This document shows, piece after piece, positions 10,994 to 22,009 of a stretch of DNA of 64,000 nucleotides. Under the pieces are notes generated by a model that did not search any database, had not been told where the DNA came from, and saw only the letters and a program-made list of their open reading frames with translations. The stretch's first letter is position 1, and each line of letters starts with the position of its first letter. The translations under genes were made by a program, and so were the position numbers. Source of the DNA: Saturnia japonica (Eukaryota; Arthropoda; Insecta; Lepidoptera; Saturniidae); assembly GCA_033032175.1 (NCBI GenBank), contig CM065306.1, positions 22,179,001-22,243,000 of the forward strand, written 5' to 3'.

Positions 10994-13888
10994 CTAGGCT
11001 TGGGTTACCGCTAGAGAGGGTGGACGTGACGGGTGTGCTGGAGCGAAATTGACCGCCCGCCCTCTGCGGAGAGAACGGTGGTTACGCGGGCGTGGGCGCT
11101 GGCACGCTCTGTTTGGAGAGACGGATGTGTAATATTTATTCGAATTTTCGATGTGATCGTCGGGATCAATAAAAATATTGCGCGGCCGGCGTTTGCACCG
11201 GATGTCCGTGGGTGCCGGAACATAAGTGGCGGCTGTTTTTATTAACGGATTCGCGTGGTTCGACGCGGTGTCGAAATACGAACGGGAGAGCTGTTTAACG
11301 TAGGCATGTATCGAAGGAAGCTCCATATCTCTATGGAGATCTACGCTTCGAACATACCACGGGGCCCCGGTGAGACGATAGAGGAACCTATTCTGTATCG
11401 ATTGTAACCGTTTGAAACTCGACTCGGACATATGTGCGAACACGGCGCAACTGTATGTCAAAATTGGTCGAATACACGTCTTGTAGAGCGTGAGCTTATG
11501 TCGCGTGGACATTTTACTCACCGAACACAACAGAGGATGCAACCGGCCCAGGACCCACGCGGCCCTGTTCCTAACCTTACGGATGTGGGGTCTAAAAGAG
11601 AGCCTACTATCTAGGGTTACCCCTAGATATTTGGTCTCTCTTACATACGGAATCGGATTATCGTAGAGCTTAACAGGTTTAAGCTTCCACGGTATCTGTG
11701 ACGAATCCGCATCGAAGAGCATCGCGGCGCTCTTCGAGGGATTAACGGCTATACGCCACTCGTTAAACCACTTCCCGAGAGTGGTCACGGAGCGTTGGAC
11801 TTTGTGTCTGAGGTGGGATCTATTCCTATCTGAGGCATATAAGACTGTATCGTCAGCGTATAGCCCTACCTCGACCTCCGGGAGTCGAGGTAGGTCACTG
11901 ACGTACAGGTTAAATAGGCTAGGAGCCAGGATCGAACCTTGGGGAACGCCTGAGCGTATTGGACGGGGCGTGGACAATTCACCTTCCACTCTATAGCGAA
12001 AGGTGCGATCTGTTAGATAGTCGCGAATTATTTTAATTAGCCTATCGGGGACTTCAAAGTGATACAACTTGTAGATCAATCCCTCGTGCCAGACCTTATC
12101 GAAGGCCTTGGCAACGTCGAAAAAGACCGCAAGTGTACGGCGGGGTTTATATAATTCAGCAAAATTAAATGCAACGTGCTCCGTGAGGCGGTGCACTTGA
12201 TGAGTGCAAGAATATCTAGCACGGAAACCGAATTGCTCAGGCGGATAGAGGTCTTTCTCCTCTATTACTGACTTGAGACGGTTCAGAAGGATCCGCTCGT
12301 ACATTTTCCCTAAAGTATTTAGGAGACTGATCGGGCGATAGCTGTCGGGAAGCGACGCGCTCTTGCCGGGCTTACGGATACCTATGACTATTGCCTTTTT
12401 CCAGGCGGCTGGAAAATGGCAGTGGACTATGGCTACATTGAAGATGCAGACCAATAGAGCTATGAGGCGATCAGGAAGAAGCCTAAGTACTTCATTCCTG
12501 ATCCCGTCGGGACCTGGTGCTTTTCTGAGCTTAAGGCTTTTTATAATGGAAAGAACCTCCTCAGACGTGACTGGGGACAGGGAGGCTGTCGCGGGGAGCT
12601 TATCCAGCTCCCGCACGCATCCATCGATACCCTCGACCCGGTCGGTATTTGCATCGACACTGTTCGGAGAGCACTGGCTCTCCAAACAAGTGGCGAGGCA
12701 CTCCGCCTTGTCGCTGCTATCGAAGGCGAGCGGTATACCGGGACCCCTCTCGAGGGGGGGCATAAGATAAGAAGCCTCTATTTTGAGGCTGCGAGCTAGT
12801 TTCCAGTAAGCCAGATGCGACGGCCTTAGCCCTTCGACGAGGGCGTCCCATCTGTGACTCCTGAGTTCTAATATGCGGGCTCTAACCGCTCTCTGAAGCG
12901 CGCGTAAGCGTGCGCGGTTTTCCTCGGTCGGATAGTGGTCGTGCGCACGAGTCGCCGCGTTCTTTTCCGTCAACAACGCCCGCACGTCGGCAGGGAGTAC
13001 GAAGCGGCGATCGCTCGCCTCTTCGACCTCTCTCGAGGCCTCTCCGATGCCGACCTGCAGGTGGTCGACCAGGGAATCGATCGCGAGATCTACATCCGCA
13101 ACGGACCCCAATACGTCCGGGATCCTATCTAAGCTGGACGAGGACGGCCTGTCCGCAAGATAATGTTTTAGCTTGGCATAGTCAACCACTTGGACCGAAG
13201 GAGGGCTAGAGTCGTCTGGTTGACCTAGCTGCATGATGACCGGACGGTGGTCGGAGTCGAGCTCGTGTACGACCCGAATGAGTCGTAACCGAAGCGCGAT
13301 ACCTTTAATGAGAGCTACATCAAGCACTGTCGGCATACAGTTGTCTTGAAAGTGGGTGGGAGTGGGTGGCGCTATGACATCAAAGTTTAGCACGTTCGTT
13401 AGCTCTTCGAGTTTAACCCCATTACTGGAGTCTCTCCAATTGCCAAACGAAGTGTGTCCACAATTGAGGTCACCCGCTATAATGACCGATTCACCGAGCG
13501 AAAGTAGCTTTTCTAGGTCAGACCTGAGAGGCTCTTTCCTCGGCGAGAGATAAACTGAAACTAACGTTATGGACGGGTGGTCGGTCATTCCTAGTCTACA
13601 CACGGATACTTCCATATTGGTAAGTATCGGAGGATCTACCGGCGTACAATATAACGATCGTTTGTAATAAATGAGAGTGCCGCCCCCGCGGCCGGCCCGG
13701 TCATTTCTTACAATATTGTAGTTCGCGATTTTCGGATCACGTTTAGCACGCTTTAAGAGCGTCTCCTGCACTAAAAGAACATCTACTTGGTGATCTTTAA
13801 GAAAGGTCGCGACGAGATCACGCTGCGGTAGTAGGCTTCGCGCGTTAAAAAAAGAAAGATTTAACGCTTTCGGCTTAAACTTTGCCAT
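10994..13888 (-). CDS. LINE ORF2: AP-endonuclease and reverse transcriptase
   Basis: This is a 964-residue ORF2 that performs target-primed reverse transcription. The AP-like endonuclease occupies about residues 1-230, with FFNARSLL near the start, the catalytic Glu in VQETLL at 42, AGDLN, and the SDH-type motif DSDHRPV near 212. The reverse transcriptase spans about 440-740, with KAPGPDGI, the PQGS motif and the catalytic YADD box near residue 675. The C-terminal part holds the usual conserved Arg/Trp-rich extension. There are no internal stops or frameshifts and all catalytic motifs are present, so it may be functional. The start codon was chosen because it overlaps the ORF1 stop and gives the full endonuclease domain. 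Confidence 0.94.
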   Translation of the reverse strand: MAKFKPKALNLSFFNARSLLPQRDLVATFLKDHQVDVLLVQETLLKRAKRDPKIANYNIVRNDRAGRGGGTLIYYKRSLYCTPVDPPILTNMEVSVCRLGMTDHPSITLVSVYLSPRKEPLRSDLEKLLSLGESVIIAGDLNCGHTSFGNWRDSSNGVKLEELTNVLNFDVIAPPTPTHFQDNCMPTVLDVALIKGIALRLRLIRVVHELDSDHRPVIMQLGQPDDSSPPSVQVVDYAKLKHYLADRPSSSSLDRIPDVLGSVADVDLAIDSLVDHLQVGIGEASREVEEASDRRFVLPADVRALLTEKNAATRAHDHYPTEENRARLRALQRAVRARILELRSHRWDALVEGLRPSHLAYWKLARSLKIEASYLMPPLERGPGIPLAFDSSDKAECLATCLESQCSPNSVDANTDRVEGIDGCVRELDKLPATASLSPVTSEEVLSIIKSLKLRKAPGPDGIRNEVLRLLPDRLIALLVCIFNVAIVHCHFPAAWKKAIVIGIRKPGKSASLPDSYRPISLLNTLGKMYERILLNRLKSVIEEKDLYPPEQFGFRARYSCTHQVHRLTEHVAFNFAELYKPRRTLAVFFDVAKAFDKVWHEGLIYKLYHFEVPDRLIKIIRDYLTDRTFRYRVEGELSTPRPIRSGVPQGSILAPSLFNLYVSDLPRLPEVEVGLYADDTVLYASDRNRSHLRHKVQRSVTTLGKWFNEWRIAVNPSKSAAMLFDADSSQIPWKLKPVKLYDNPIPYVRETKYLGVTLDSRLSFRPHIRKVRNRAAWVLGRLHPLLCSVSKMSTRHKLTLYKTCIRPILTYSCAVFAHMSESSFKRLQSIQNRFLYRLTGAPWYVRSVDLHRDMELPSIHAYVKQLSRSYFDTASNHANPLIKTAATYVPAPTDIRCKRRPRNIFIDPDDHIENSNKYYTSVSPNRACQRPRPRNHRSLRRGRAVNFAPAHPSRPPSLAVTQA

Positions 13889-15773
13889 TGAAAGGCCCTA
13901 AGTTATTATTACACGCCTCACGGTCGAGACGTTGTAGTGTCTCTGAGAGGCGGGGGAACGCGCAAGCGGTCTTGATGAGACCGAAGCGCTCCAGATGGTC
14001 ATTGTAGTCAATGAGCTCGCGGATATCGTGCTCGCGAAGGAGCAGTATCATTAAGTCGTTACTATTAACGACAACGTTAGCGGGCGCGCGGGGCGCGGGA
14101 ATATCCATAGCCATAAGGGGCTGTGGATTGGGGCGACGGGGGCCCCATGCGTTCTGCGATGAACGCACGGGTTGCAGTTGCACCGCGCGGGGTGCGGAGA
14201 GGCCGGCGGCGGCCGGGGACTGGCGCGGGACCGGCAGCGCGGGAAATTCCCCTGACGCCAGCGGGGGTTGCGCTTTGATGGCTGAGGCGGGGGGAGCCGC
14301 CCGGGGGGCCGCCTGCCTCTGCGTGCGTGGCCGCGTGGTGCGCGGGGCCTTGGGGCAACCGCGATAATTCGCGGGATGCCCCTCCTCCCCGCATAACACG
14401 CAGCTCGGGGGGACGACGGAGTCACGCTCGCGCGTGCACTCCCGTGTGGGGTGGTCCTCTCGGCACTTTACGCACCGCGGACGAGAATGACAGTTACGAG
14501 CAGCGTGCCCGTACAGCTGGCAGTTGTGGCACTGCGCAGGCTGGTGGTTTTTGTATGGGGGCTCCACGTTAATCCCGGAGAGCCCGCACACCGTCTCTAG
14601 CTGGAAGATGGCCTTTCCCTCGGGGGAAAGGTCCAATATGGCCACTACCATTTGTAGTGGCCGCTTATCTTTACTGTACATCCGGTGTACTTCCCGGATG
14701 GGATAACTTTGCTCCTTGAGCGAGGAGCACACCTCCGACGGGTCGAGCTCCACCGGAATGCGGCGGATGACCACTCGGAGGACGCGCTCCTCCGCGAGAG
14801 AATAGGTGTAGAATTGCAGACCTTTCTGCCGGAGGAGGGTGGTGAGTTTGCGGTGAGTTTCCGAAGAACTCACCGAAATGGAAATCCCGTTGACTATATT
14901 CCTAGCCTTGTGATACTCGAGTTTGAGTCTGCGCATTTCATTGCAGACTCCCATCCAGGTCGCCTTGTCCCGGATAATGATTGGAGGTGGGGCACGCTCT
15001 TTTTTCCCGCCGGCGGGCGCGGGGAGCTGGGAGGACGCGGGGGCGGCGGCGCCCCTGATTGTTGCCTTAGCTATTACCTTAGGCGCCGGTTGAGCAGTCG
15101 GACTGCTACGCGCCGTTCGCTTACGCGACGCCACGACGGTGAAGCCGTCGTTCTCGGTATCCATCTCCGGAGATGGATCCGAACTCGCGGGCGAGTCTTG
15201 TTCGACCGGAAGGGCCGAAAACGAATTTTTCGTCTTTAACGCGGTTTCCGTGGATCGCGCGGGACGGACGTACGGGCTATTTTTGGTAACCCTAGATTGT
15301 GACCGCGAATTACGCGGCCCTCGCCTGACGGAGGCGGGGCTTGACCCGCGCGATTGGCTAGTCGGGACAGGGGGCGTGGCCGTAGACGTGGCCACGGCCC
15401 CGGATGACGCGGCGGACGGACGCGCAGCGCTGCGCGTGAGACGTTTGGGCGCGGCGCCGACTGGCGCGGCGCCAGTCGGTATAACGGTCGCGGCCGTGAC
15501 GTCATCGGCCGCCTTGCTACCTGAAGCGGCCGCCTCGCTACCTGAAACGGCCTCATGACGGGTCGCGGTCGCAGCGGTGCGACGCACGCAGGCGTTCTCA
15601 GGTAGATTACGGTATTCCTCGTCTAGAGAGGGACACCGTAATACGACGAAATTTTGATAGCGCTGGTATTGAAATTCCAGCGCTTTCATCCTGGCTTGCA
15701 ACTTGCCTATGCAAGTGGCCAGGTCGGTAACGTTATTTGCCATGACGGCAGAAGAGGGAGGACAATGGGACAT
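13875..15773 (-). CDS. LINE ORF1: gag-like nucleic-acid-binding protein
   Basis: This is a 632-residue ORF1 of the jockey-clade element. It starts MSHCPPSS. The first quarter has an early coiled-coil-like segment around residues 15-45 and is followed by a basic, Ala/Ser/Pro-rich region to about residue 270. A gag-like domain follows (around 280-400), and then three CCHC zinc knuckles at about residues 410-480: CHNCQLYGHAARNC, CVKCREDHPTREC and CVLCGEEGHPANYRGC. These bind the element RNA to form the ribonucleoprotein particle. The stop codon lies inside the start of ORF2, in a 14-base overlap. The high GC and CpG content gives several long antisense ORFs that I regard as shadows. Confidence 0.92.
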   Translation of the reverse strand: MSHCPPSSAVMANNVTDLATCIGKLQARMKALEFQYQRYQNFVVLRCPSLDEEYRNLPENACVRRTAATATRHEAVSGSEAAASGSKAADDVTAATVIPTGAAPVGAAPKRLTRSAARPSAASSGAVATSTATPPVPTSQSRGSSPASVRRGPRNSRSQSRVTKNSPYVRPARSTETALKTKNSFSALPVEQDSPASSDPSPEMDTENDGFTVVASRKRTARSSPTAQPAPKVIAKATIRGAAAPASSQLPAPAGGKKERAPPPIIIRDKATWMGVCNEMRRLKLEYHKARNIVNGISISVSSSETHRKLTTLLRQKGLQFYTYSLAEERVLRVVIRRIPVELDPSEVCSSLKEQSYPIREVHRMYSKDKRPLQMVVAILDLSPEGKAIFQLETVCGLSGINVEPPYKNHQPAQCHNCQLYGHAARNCHSRPRCVKCREDHPTRECTRERDSVVPPSCVLCGEEGHPANYRGCPKAPRTTRPRTQRQAAPRAAPPASAIKAQPPLASGEFPALPVPRQSPAAAGLSAPRAVQLQPVRSSQNAWGPRRPNPQPLMAMDIPAPRAPANVVVNSNDLMILLLREHDIRELIDYNDHLERFGLIKTACAFPRLSETLQRLDREACNNNLGPFNGKV

Positions 15774-16386
15774 TTTTATTTTATTTTAAATTAAAGGCCT
15801 CCCTGCCTTAGGGGCAGGGGGGTGCGCCAAAAACTTAAAAAGACTATCGGAGTCGGCAAGAGACCTGTGGTCAAGGTGCAATGACACACAGGAAGGACCT
15901 ATCAACCCTAAGGAGCCCTAACAAGCCCGGGGCCGAGGACGCAGACCGGTAATTAAACCGGGCTAGGCCCAAACAGGTTCCCGGGGATGGAGTGTGCAGG
16001 ATCGGAAGGTTTGGCAGGAGACACCTGGGGCAAGACTATGCGATAACCGCAAAGGCCTAGATTCCCAGGCCCGTCCGAGTCTGGCTGTTTGCCTCTGAAG
16101 GAGACAACCAGCGGGCTGCTCGGGTCACGCCCCGCTCACTTTAGTTAGCACCGTCAGGTATCCAGTGAGCGACCACAAAACCGTGGATTTATAAAAAACA
16201 AGCAAGTCGCACCGAAAAGTGCGGTTTACCACGCGAGCGTTAGACACCAGTTGGTTTACGTCGTTATTGCAACAATATATTCGAAATAAATTCCAAATAT
16301 AAGATCGCAACAATTAAGTCACGTGATGGTCGAGAGCACAAACGGAGCGACACGTCCGTTCGCGATCAAGACCAAATCGGAACTCC
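15774..16386 (-). promoter_or_regulatory. LINE 5' UTR with presumed internal promoter
   Basis: These 613 bases precede ORF1 and start at the target-site duplication. Jockey-clade elements use an internal TATA-less promoter with an initiator and downstream element within the first 40 bases; the first bases here read GGAGTTCCGATTTGG and then GATCGCGAACGG. The promoter role is inferred from the family. Confidence 0.6.
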
Positions 16387-16398
16387 AAGAATTTCAGG
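16387..16398. repeat. Target-site duplication, 5' side of LINE
   Basis: Exact copy of the 12-bp sequence at 10443-10454; it defines the first base of the LINE as position 16386 on the minus strand. Confidence 0.92.
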
Positions 16399-16490
16399 CA
16401 ATTACCTGACTTTTTATTGCCTAAATAGAGCGCGATTAACGAAACACAACTTATTAAAAAACATCTTAGACTATGACGTATTTCAATTAA

Positions 16491-16852
16491 CTAGCGATCG
16501 CCCTAAGGTCGAAATTCGACCAGCGACTTTTTGACATAGACTGTTTCTGTTTGACATTTACAGTATTCATAAACAATGAGTATTATCTACATCGCTTGCT
16601 GTCACTTTTCGTTGATCGACAATGTCAATATTTTGGGGGGGTCTAAGTTCAATGCCACTTGTCAGGTTAGGATTCACAGTATTAATTTATGAAATTAAAT
16701 ATATTAGCAACAGATATTATAGATAAACTTTAGCTTTCTGCACTCCTTCTCCAGATAAACTTTAACCATGCCAAATCTCACAGTCTTTCGTGCACGCAAT
16801 ACGCTTAAAAATGTACCGAAAGCTTTTGTTTCACGTATTAATATTATATAGA
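16491..16852 (-). mobile_element. Non-autonomous Helitron, 360-bp family, copy 2 (best preserved)
   Basis: Read on the minus strand this 362-bp element begins TCTATATAATATTAATACG and ends with a perfect hairpin (GGTCGAATTTCGACC) followed by 12 bases and CTAG. It is inserted between A and T as expected for Helitrons. No ORF is present. It lies just outside the 5' end of the LINE. Confidence 0.85.
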
Positions 16853-17339
16853 TTTTGTCTACCAACAGTTACAGTTGCGGTTTGACAGTAATGTACTCAC
16901 AATCGCTATTAGTGATATAAAAATTTCATGGAGTAAGAACTGAAAATGTATTTGTCCGATGAAAGTTAACACAAAAGCGTCCTTTGAAGAATATTTTTTC
17001 TTCAATCTACTTCGGAGTTATTCCGGCCGTCTGTCGTGTATTAAGTGAGTGGCACTCGAGAGTCTCGGTTCGGGGCTCAAACGTCGAATCAGCGCAACTA
17101 ATTACACCCTCTCGCAAGAGTGTTGTTCCGTTCCCCACGACTGAGGGCGGAGAGATGACAGATTGTTCCTCCACACTCACCCGGAGCACTCACCCGATGA
17201 GTTAAGGGGGTGCGGGTTACTGTTCATGCTGTGTTTATGTACTAAGATTTATTTTCAACATTTGTTTATTAACCGAAAATATTTTGAATTGTTTCAATAA
17301 TAAACAATTTATGAAATAATTATATCTAATTTCTAATAT

Positions 17340-17700
17340 TCCCCATAGGATAACTGGACGTCGTGAGGGTTTCCACCCTTATGTCGTGGAAATTCCCCTG
17401 ATTCGCACGAAGCGTTATGCTTCGTCGTTCATTATGCGAACGGCATAGGAGTGAAATTCACTCTCGTCGTCTGTTTTTCCATCCACCTATAATTTGGGAG
17501 TTTTTAAGCAAAGAGTGAAGAAGCATTTAATAGGTATACATCGTCGCCCTCATTTTTACTCACCATCAGGTAAGATCGAGGCCAAGCGCATACCTGTATT
17601 GCATCAAAAAAATAAATATGGGGACACAATTTCACACACGGACATTCAATTCCAAACTAATCACAGCTTGTATTATGGTAACTAAACAGCTGATATACAT
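17340..17700 (+). pseudogene. C-terminal end of a LINE ORF2
   Basis: The plus strand encodes fragments such as KRYASSFIMRTA, WNSLSSSVFP with small disruptions, and then NLGVFKQRVKKHLIG, the usual ORF2 C-terminus of several insect LINEs. A 3' UTR-like stretch with ACTCACCATCAGG and A-rich bases follows. It is a different family from the intact element. Confidence 0.72.
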
Positions 17701-19645
17701 ACATAAATAGATATTTAACACACGACAATTATGCTCATCACAGAAATACCAGTCATATGCGGGGATCGAACAATCTATGTTTATGTTGTTGTTCACGTTG
17801 GAAAGACCCTTAATAATGGCGCGGGATCAACTAGTTACTAGTATATCACGAATCACTACAGTAGTTAATACCACAGTTGACGTCGCTATGGCACATCTTG
17901 TAATTACTCTATTGTAATCATTATTAAATACAGTCATGTTATTTTCAAAAATAAATAATAAATCTATCGGACCCTTGCAAATATTTCCTTTCATGCTATT
18001 ATTAGAGTAGGTACACTTCCTACACCTTTATTAGGAATGTCATGTTTTTTATTTTATTATATTTATCTACTTTAGATGTCCATTTTTCGTCAATAGCGGA
18101 GAACTGAAGCTTTAAAATTATGTTTTTAATTATTCATTTTGATGCAGAATTAAGGGAGATATTGCGTTGCCACAAAAACACTTTTGAGAAATAAGTACTT
18201 TAACTAGTCTCGGTGATCAACTATCAAATCATTATTGCCCACATCTGAAGGTTCCTTTCAATATTAAGAAACAAATATAGTGATTATGTAGTTTTTTTTA
18301 ATGAAATAGTTTATAGAATCAGATTAGAAGTTCTAGAGAATTCCTCGTACAAACTTACTCTTTAACTTTTTTTATAATATTAGTTTAGATAAAAATAAAA
18401 AAATAAACGACAACATTTAGCCCTACTACTTACTGATCAAGTTAATTTTACAAACGATTGATTATTAATAAAGCAATTGATGCCATTGTAGAAGAAAAAA
18501 GAAGTAATTTTCCATTACACAGTCGTAGTCGCAACCACATAATAAAAAAAATAATCGTTCAGTGAATGGCACACATAAAGCCGCACTCGCCGCCCGGCGC
18601 GCAGGGTCTCTACAAAACCCACTGCCTCTGAACTCCATCCCTCTCGTTTCATTTTAGCTTTTGATTTATTCTCTCGCAATCGTCCTGAATACACTCCAGG
18701 GCCCGGGAAATTTATTTTTACGTCCGAATTTCCGATCCCTTTTCCCTTTTTGTGTTTCCTTCTCTGGCATATGGGGTTTCCTTTGTCGAAGAATTGAGCT
18801 GTTTATTGCCTTTACAAAAATTCCATATAAGCCTTCGACGTTACAAAATGGTGTGTTTGTCATAAAACAATATTTTCCTGACCAGGTTAAGCTTTTCCTT
18901 ATAATTTTTTCTTTGCTTAACTGGGTAGCCGCAAACAAGTGACTTGGTATATTTTGAAACCTCGAAATTTATCTGACAGTGCTAGCACTGTGATTTGGAG
19001 CCTTGAAAAACTTCGTTTGTTGTTTGCATTACACTTTATGGTCCATGGGCCAAAAGTGTAAAACTGATTTTTTCAAATAGTAACACGCCATTGTAATATA
19101 TCTGTTACAAGCCAAAAACCGCGACGACCTTCGAAATATCAATCCATCGTAAGTCATACAGGACTGCATTTAAAGAAACTGGAAATGCACCGGCTGATCT
19201 CGAAACGTTTCTCGCATAAGCGAATCACTGTTAAAGAGTTTTCACCATATGTATTGTAGTCACGACCCACTCGAACTTTACAGTCCTACCATTCCACTAA
19301 TCGCGCAAATATTTTTTTTTTAATGAAAAAGAAATAATGAACCTAAAATTTTATGTGCCTGATGTTTGTTTACATGGTCACTATAACCGCAGTCTTCAAT
19401 AAAAACAATTACTTTTACAATTAATTCTGAGCGCTGACTGAGTTGTAAAATCTCGTGCCAGTACGGTTGCCAAGCAATTCAGACCGAAAAAAATCATATC
19501 TTATTGATTAACCATCGAGCGATGAAACTATGTAATTTGAAACAGAGACCGAGAACACTCTACGGTTTTATTTTATCCCTATTCTAGTAAATTATAGTTC
19601 AAAGTGGAATGTCAGAATTAGATCTTTTTCATGAATTTCTTTATA
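17701..19645 (-). other. Intron stretch with no defended gene
   Basis: Mostly AT-rich. Around 18560-18940 composition is more balanced and both strands carry open frames of 90-93 codons, mutually antisense, with no domain. I see no splice support. Confidence 0.5.
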
Positions 19646-20030
19646 CTAGCGGTCGCCTTTAAGATCGAAATTCGACCAGCGACTTTTTGATTATAGACTA
19701 TTTTCTGTTTGACATTTACAGTATCCTTAAACAATGAGTATTATCTACATCACACGCTGTCACTTTTCGTTGAGTGACTGTCAATATTTTGGGGGGTCTA
19801 AGTTCAATGTTACTGGTCAGGTTAGATTTCGCAGTATTAATTTATTTTATTTAATATATTAGTAACAGATACTATAGATAAATTTTAGCTTTCTGCAATA
19901 CTTCTCTTTATAAACTTTAACCATGCCAAATCTCACAATCTTCCGTGCACGCAATACGCTTAAAAAGGGGTACAAAGTTTTTGTTTCACGTATTAGTATA
20001 ATGATTTATTTATATAGTTAGTTATATAGA
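19646..20030 (-). mobile_element. Non-autonomous Helitron, 360-bp family, copy 3
   Basis: Same family as the copies at 1438 and 16491; CTAG terminus at 19646 next to A, a palindrome with one mismatch (GATCGAAATTCGACC), and the TCTATATAAC end at 20030 followed by T. A short insertion near the 5' end makes it slightly longer. Confidence 0.83.
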
Positions 20031-21436
20031 TGCACGTACCATAACAAGCTTATCTTTTTGAAATTCAATTGCGTCGTGACACCGTGTAATCTGAGTTGAT
20101 GGAAGATGCCACGGTACTGTTCGTAACTAGACGGAAATCGCCTGCGACCGTAGCGTGCGACGCGACGTGCGCCGCCGCTGAATTCAATTCCGTATTATTT
20201 CCACATCGTTATGATAGGGTTGTAATATTTTCAATCTAACAACGATATATCATTTTAACTAGAAAGTAAAATTAAAATATTGTTTATTTATTGAGTTTCT
20301 TTGAATCGTTTTATACATATTTGAAGTTACACTACTTTAGTCACGTTATGCAAAAACGATGACAGTGAATTTTCACGGTGCTCGCGCACATTGTAACGTG
20401 TAGCCTACACTATGAAATTGCTTGCTTGTTTATTGTGGTGAAAATAGGCACACTCGACGCCCAACGTCACATAATGGAATTTGTTTCAATAATGAGTACA
20501 CTGACCATAGAGAACGTTGGAAGCTTTAAGGCCCACAGCGAATGCGTGAAAGAACAAAAGAAACGAAATTGCATCGTTGCTTTCGTTGCATCCTTTTTAC
20601 CTATGCTAAAATGAACATAGAGTGATAAATGTGACAATATACCTACAGATTTGTAATCATATTTAAAATGTGTTTTTGACAGCCCTAGCGTTTCGTGTCC
20701 GATAGCGGCAAGCAGACGCGGCCAGATACATATTACTTTAAAAAAGACATAAAAACCCACACTCGTACAAACATATATCATGTACATGTGTGAAAACACA
20801 CATTTTGCGATATTTGTACACACATGTGGTAGGTTTTATAGACACGGAGCAAACAGTCGGGACGCGCGACACGAGTTTATTAATGTGTTTGTTAATTAAC
20901 CGTAAAGTTTGTTTAATTCATTTGTTATTCGGCGCAGCTGTTTATAGTTTAGTTTACTTATCGACGGTTCGATCTTCAGTTTGGAAATTAAATTGACAGG
21001 CAGAAGTTTCGTTTAGAGGATTCTGCTGTTGGTGTCAAATCTAATTAAAGCCTAACTGATCGATCGGTCGTCCATAGTTTGAGCATGAAGGTAATTACAT
21101 ATATTTACAGCGAGATAAAAAATCGTAAGAAAACCTGAATACTTTAAGTACAGTCTCATGACACCGCTGTTCAGTGGAAGAATATCGAGCTGATAGATAT
21201 TTTTGTGTTTAACTTCGCTTATACGCTGCGCGCTATCGCCCGGAAAGAGGCCTTTGATCGACAATAAAATAATTACACGAAGGAATATTGGCCTACTTCA
21301 ATATACTTGTAACTTGCCCTTAGAGTATTTACTTATGCCCCATACCTCACCGTCTAAGCAACTATCGATATCTTCTGGCAGCAACACTTGAAACCCATTC
21401 CTTAGTCCACGGGTTTAGACTGTTAATATCTTGGTG
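20031..21436 (-). other. Intron stretch, no recognised gene
   Basis: Contains a small CpG-rich patch near 20150-20180 and overlapping antisense ORFs at 20467-20823 (118 codons) without recognisable domains. Confidence 0.5.
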
Positions 21437-21690
21437 AACACCTTCAATGTCAATACAGCTGTCACAGTGATATTTATTGTTGTGAAGTTGCAACCAGGCA
21501 TGCAGTCCACCTGATGTTAAGTGATCACTGGTTTTAAACGTACCGCAGCCCTGAGGCCAAAAATAATAGGTTATTACTCCTGAGGAATGAGTTGGAACGG
21601 CTCGTGTACCGGCGCATGTTGCCAACCACACCCTTCTGAGCGGAACACAGAAACGTCGAGTACAGTGCTCTGCGACAAAATTAGGTCACT
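21437..21690. repeat. Dispersed repeat (SINE-like), copy 1
   Basis: AATAGGTTATTACTCCTGAGG, GAGTTGGAACGGCTCGTGTACC and GCATGTTGCCAACCA are shared with 30225-30320. The left part has CCACCTGATGTTAAGTGATC, a common SINE segment. Confidence 0.6.
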
Positions 21691-21705
21691 CTAGTTTGAC
21701 GACTA

Positions 21706-22009
21706 ATATATGAATATATAGTAATACGTAAAGCAAAAGCTTTCGGTACCTTTTTAAGCGTAGGTATTGCGTCTACGGAAGACTGTAAGATTTGGCATGG
21801 TTAAAGTTCATATGGAGAAGGAGTGCAGAAACCTAAAATTTATCTATAATATCTATTCCTAATATGTATATTCAATTAAATTAATTAATACTGCGAATCT
21901 TAACTCGACCAGTGCCATTGAACTCAGACCCCCCAAACAAATGTCAAACAGAAAATAGTCTATGATCAAAAAGTCGCAGGTCGATTTTCGAGCTTATGGC
22001 GATCGCTAG
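21706..22009 (+). mobile_element. Non-autonomous Helitron, 360-bp family, copy 4 (inverted)
   Basis: This is the reverse complement of the copies at 1438, 16491 and 19646. It ends CGATCGCTAG followed by T. About 80 bases between the GACCCCCC stretch and the ACAAATGTCAAACAG stretch are missing. Confidence 0.8.

Larger units (their letters stand above)
10455..16386 (-). mobile_element. Complete jockey-clade non-LTR retrotransposon (LINE)
   Basis: This 5932-bp element is transcribed on the minus strand. It has a 5' UTR of about 613 bp (16386-15774), ORF1, ORF2, a 3' UTR of about 505 bp and a pure A34 tail (seen as T34 at 10455-10488). The 12-bp target-site duplication AAGAATTTCAGG flanks it exactly at 10443-10454 and 16387-16398. 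Both ORFs are open, the tail is long and the duplication is perfect, so the insertion looks recent. It is much more GC- and CpG-rich than the surrounding intron. Gag-like ORF1 with zinc knuckles, EN-RT ORF2 without a visible RNase H, and a poly-A tail fit the jockey clade. It lies in the sense orientation in the first coding intron of the VWC gene. Confidence 0.93.

Noticed and set aside
14011..15558. Several long ORFs antisense to LINE ORF1 (100-184 codons)
   Set aside because: They are mirror frames of a GC-rich coding region and show no motif of their own.
18661..18942. Mutually antisense 93- and 90-codon ORFs
   Set aside because: No domain, no splice sites and no codon bias; length is compatible with chance in a region of balanced composition.
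20378..20823. Overlapping ORFs of 78 and 118 codons
   Set aside because: No recognisable family or splice support.
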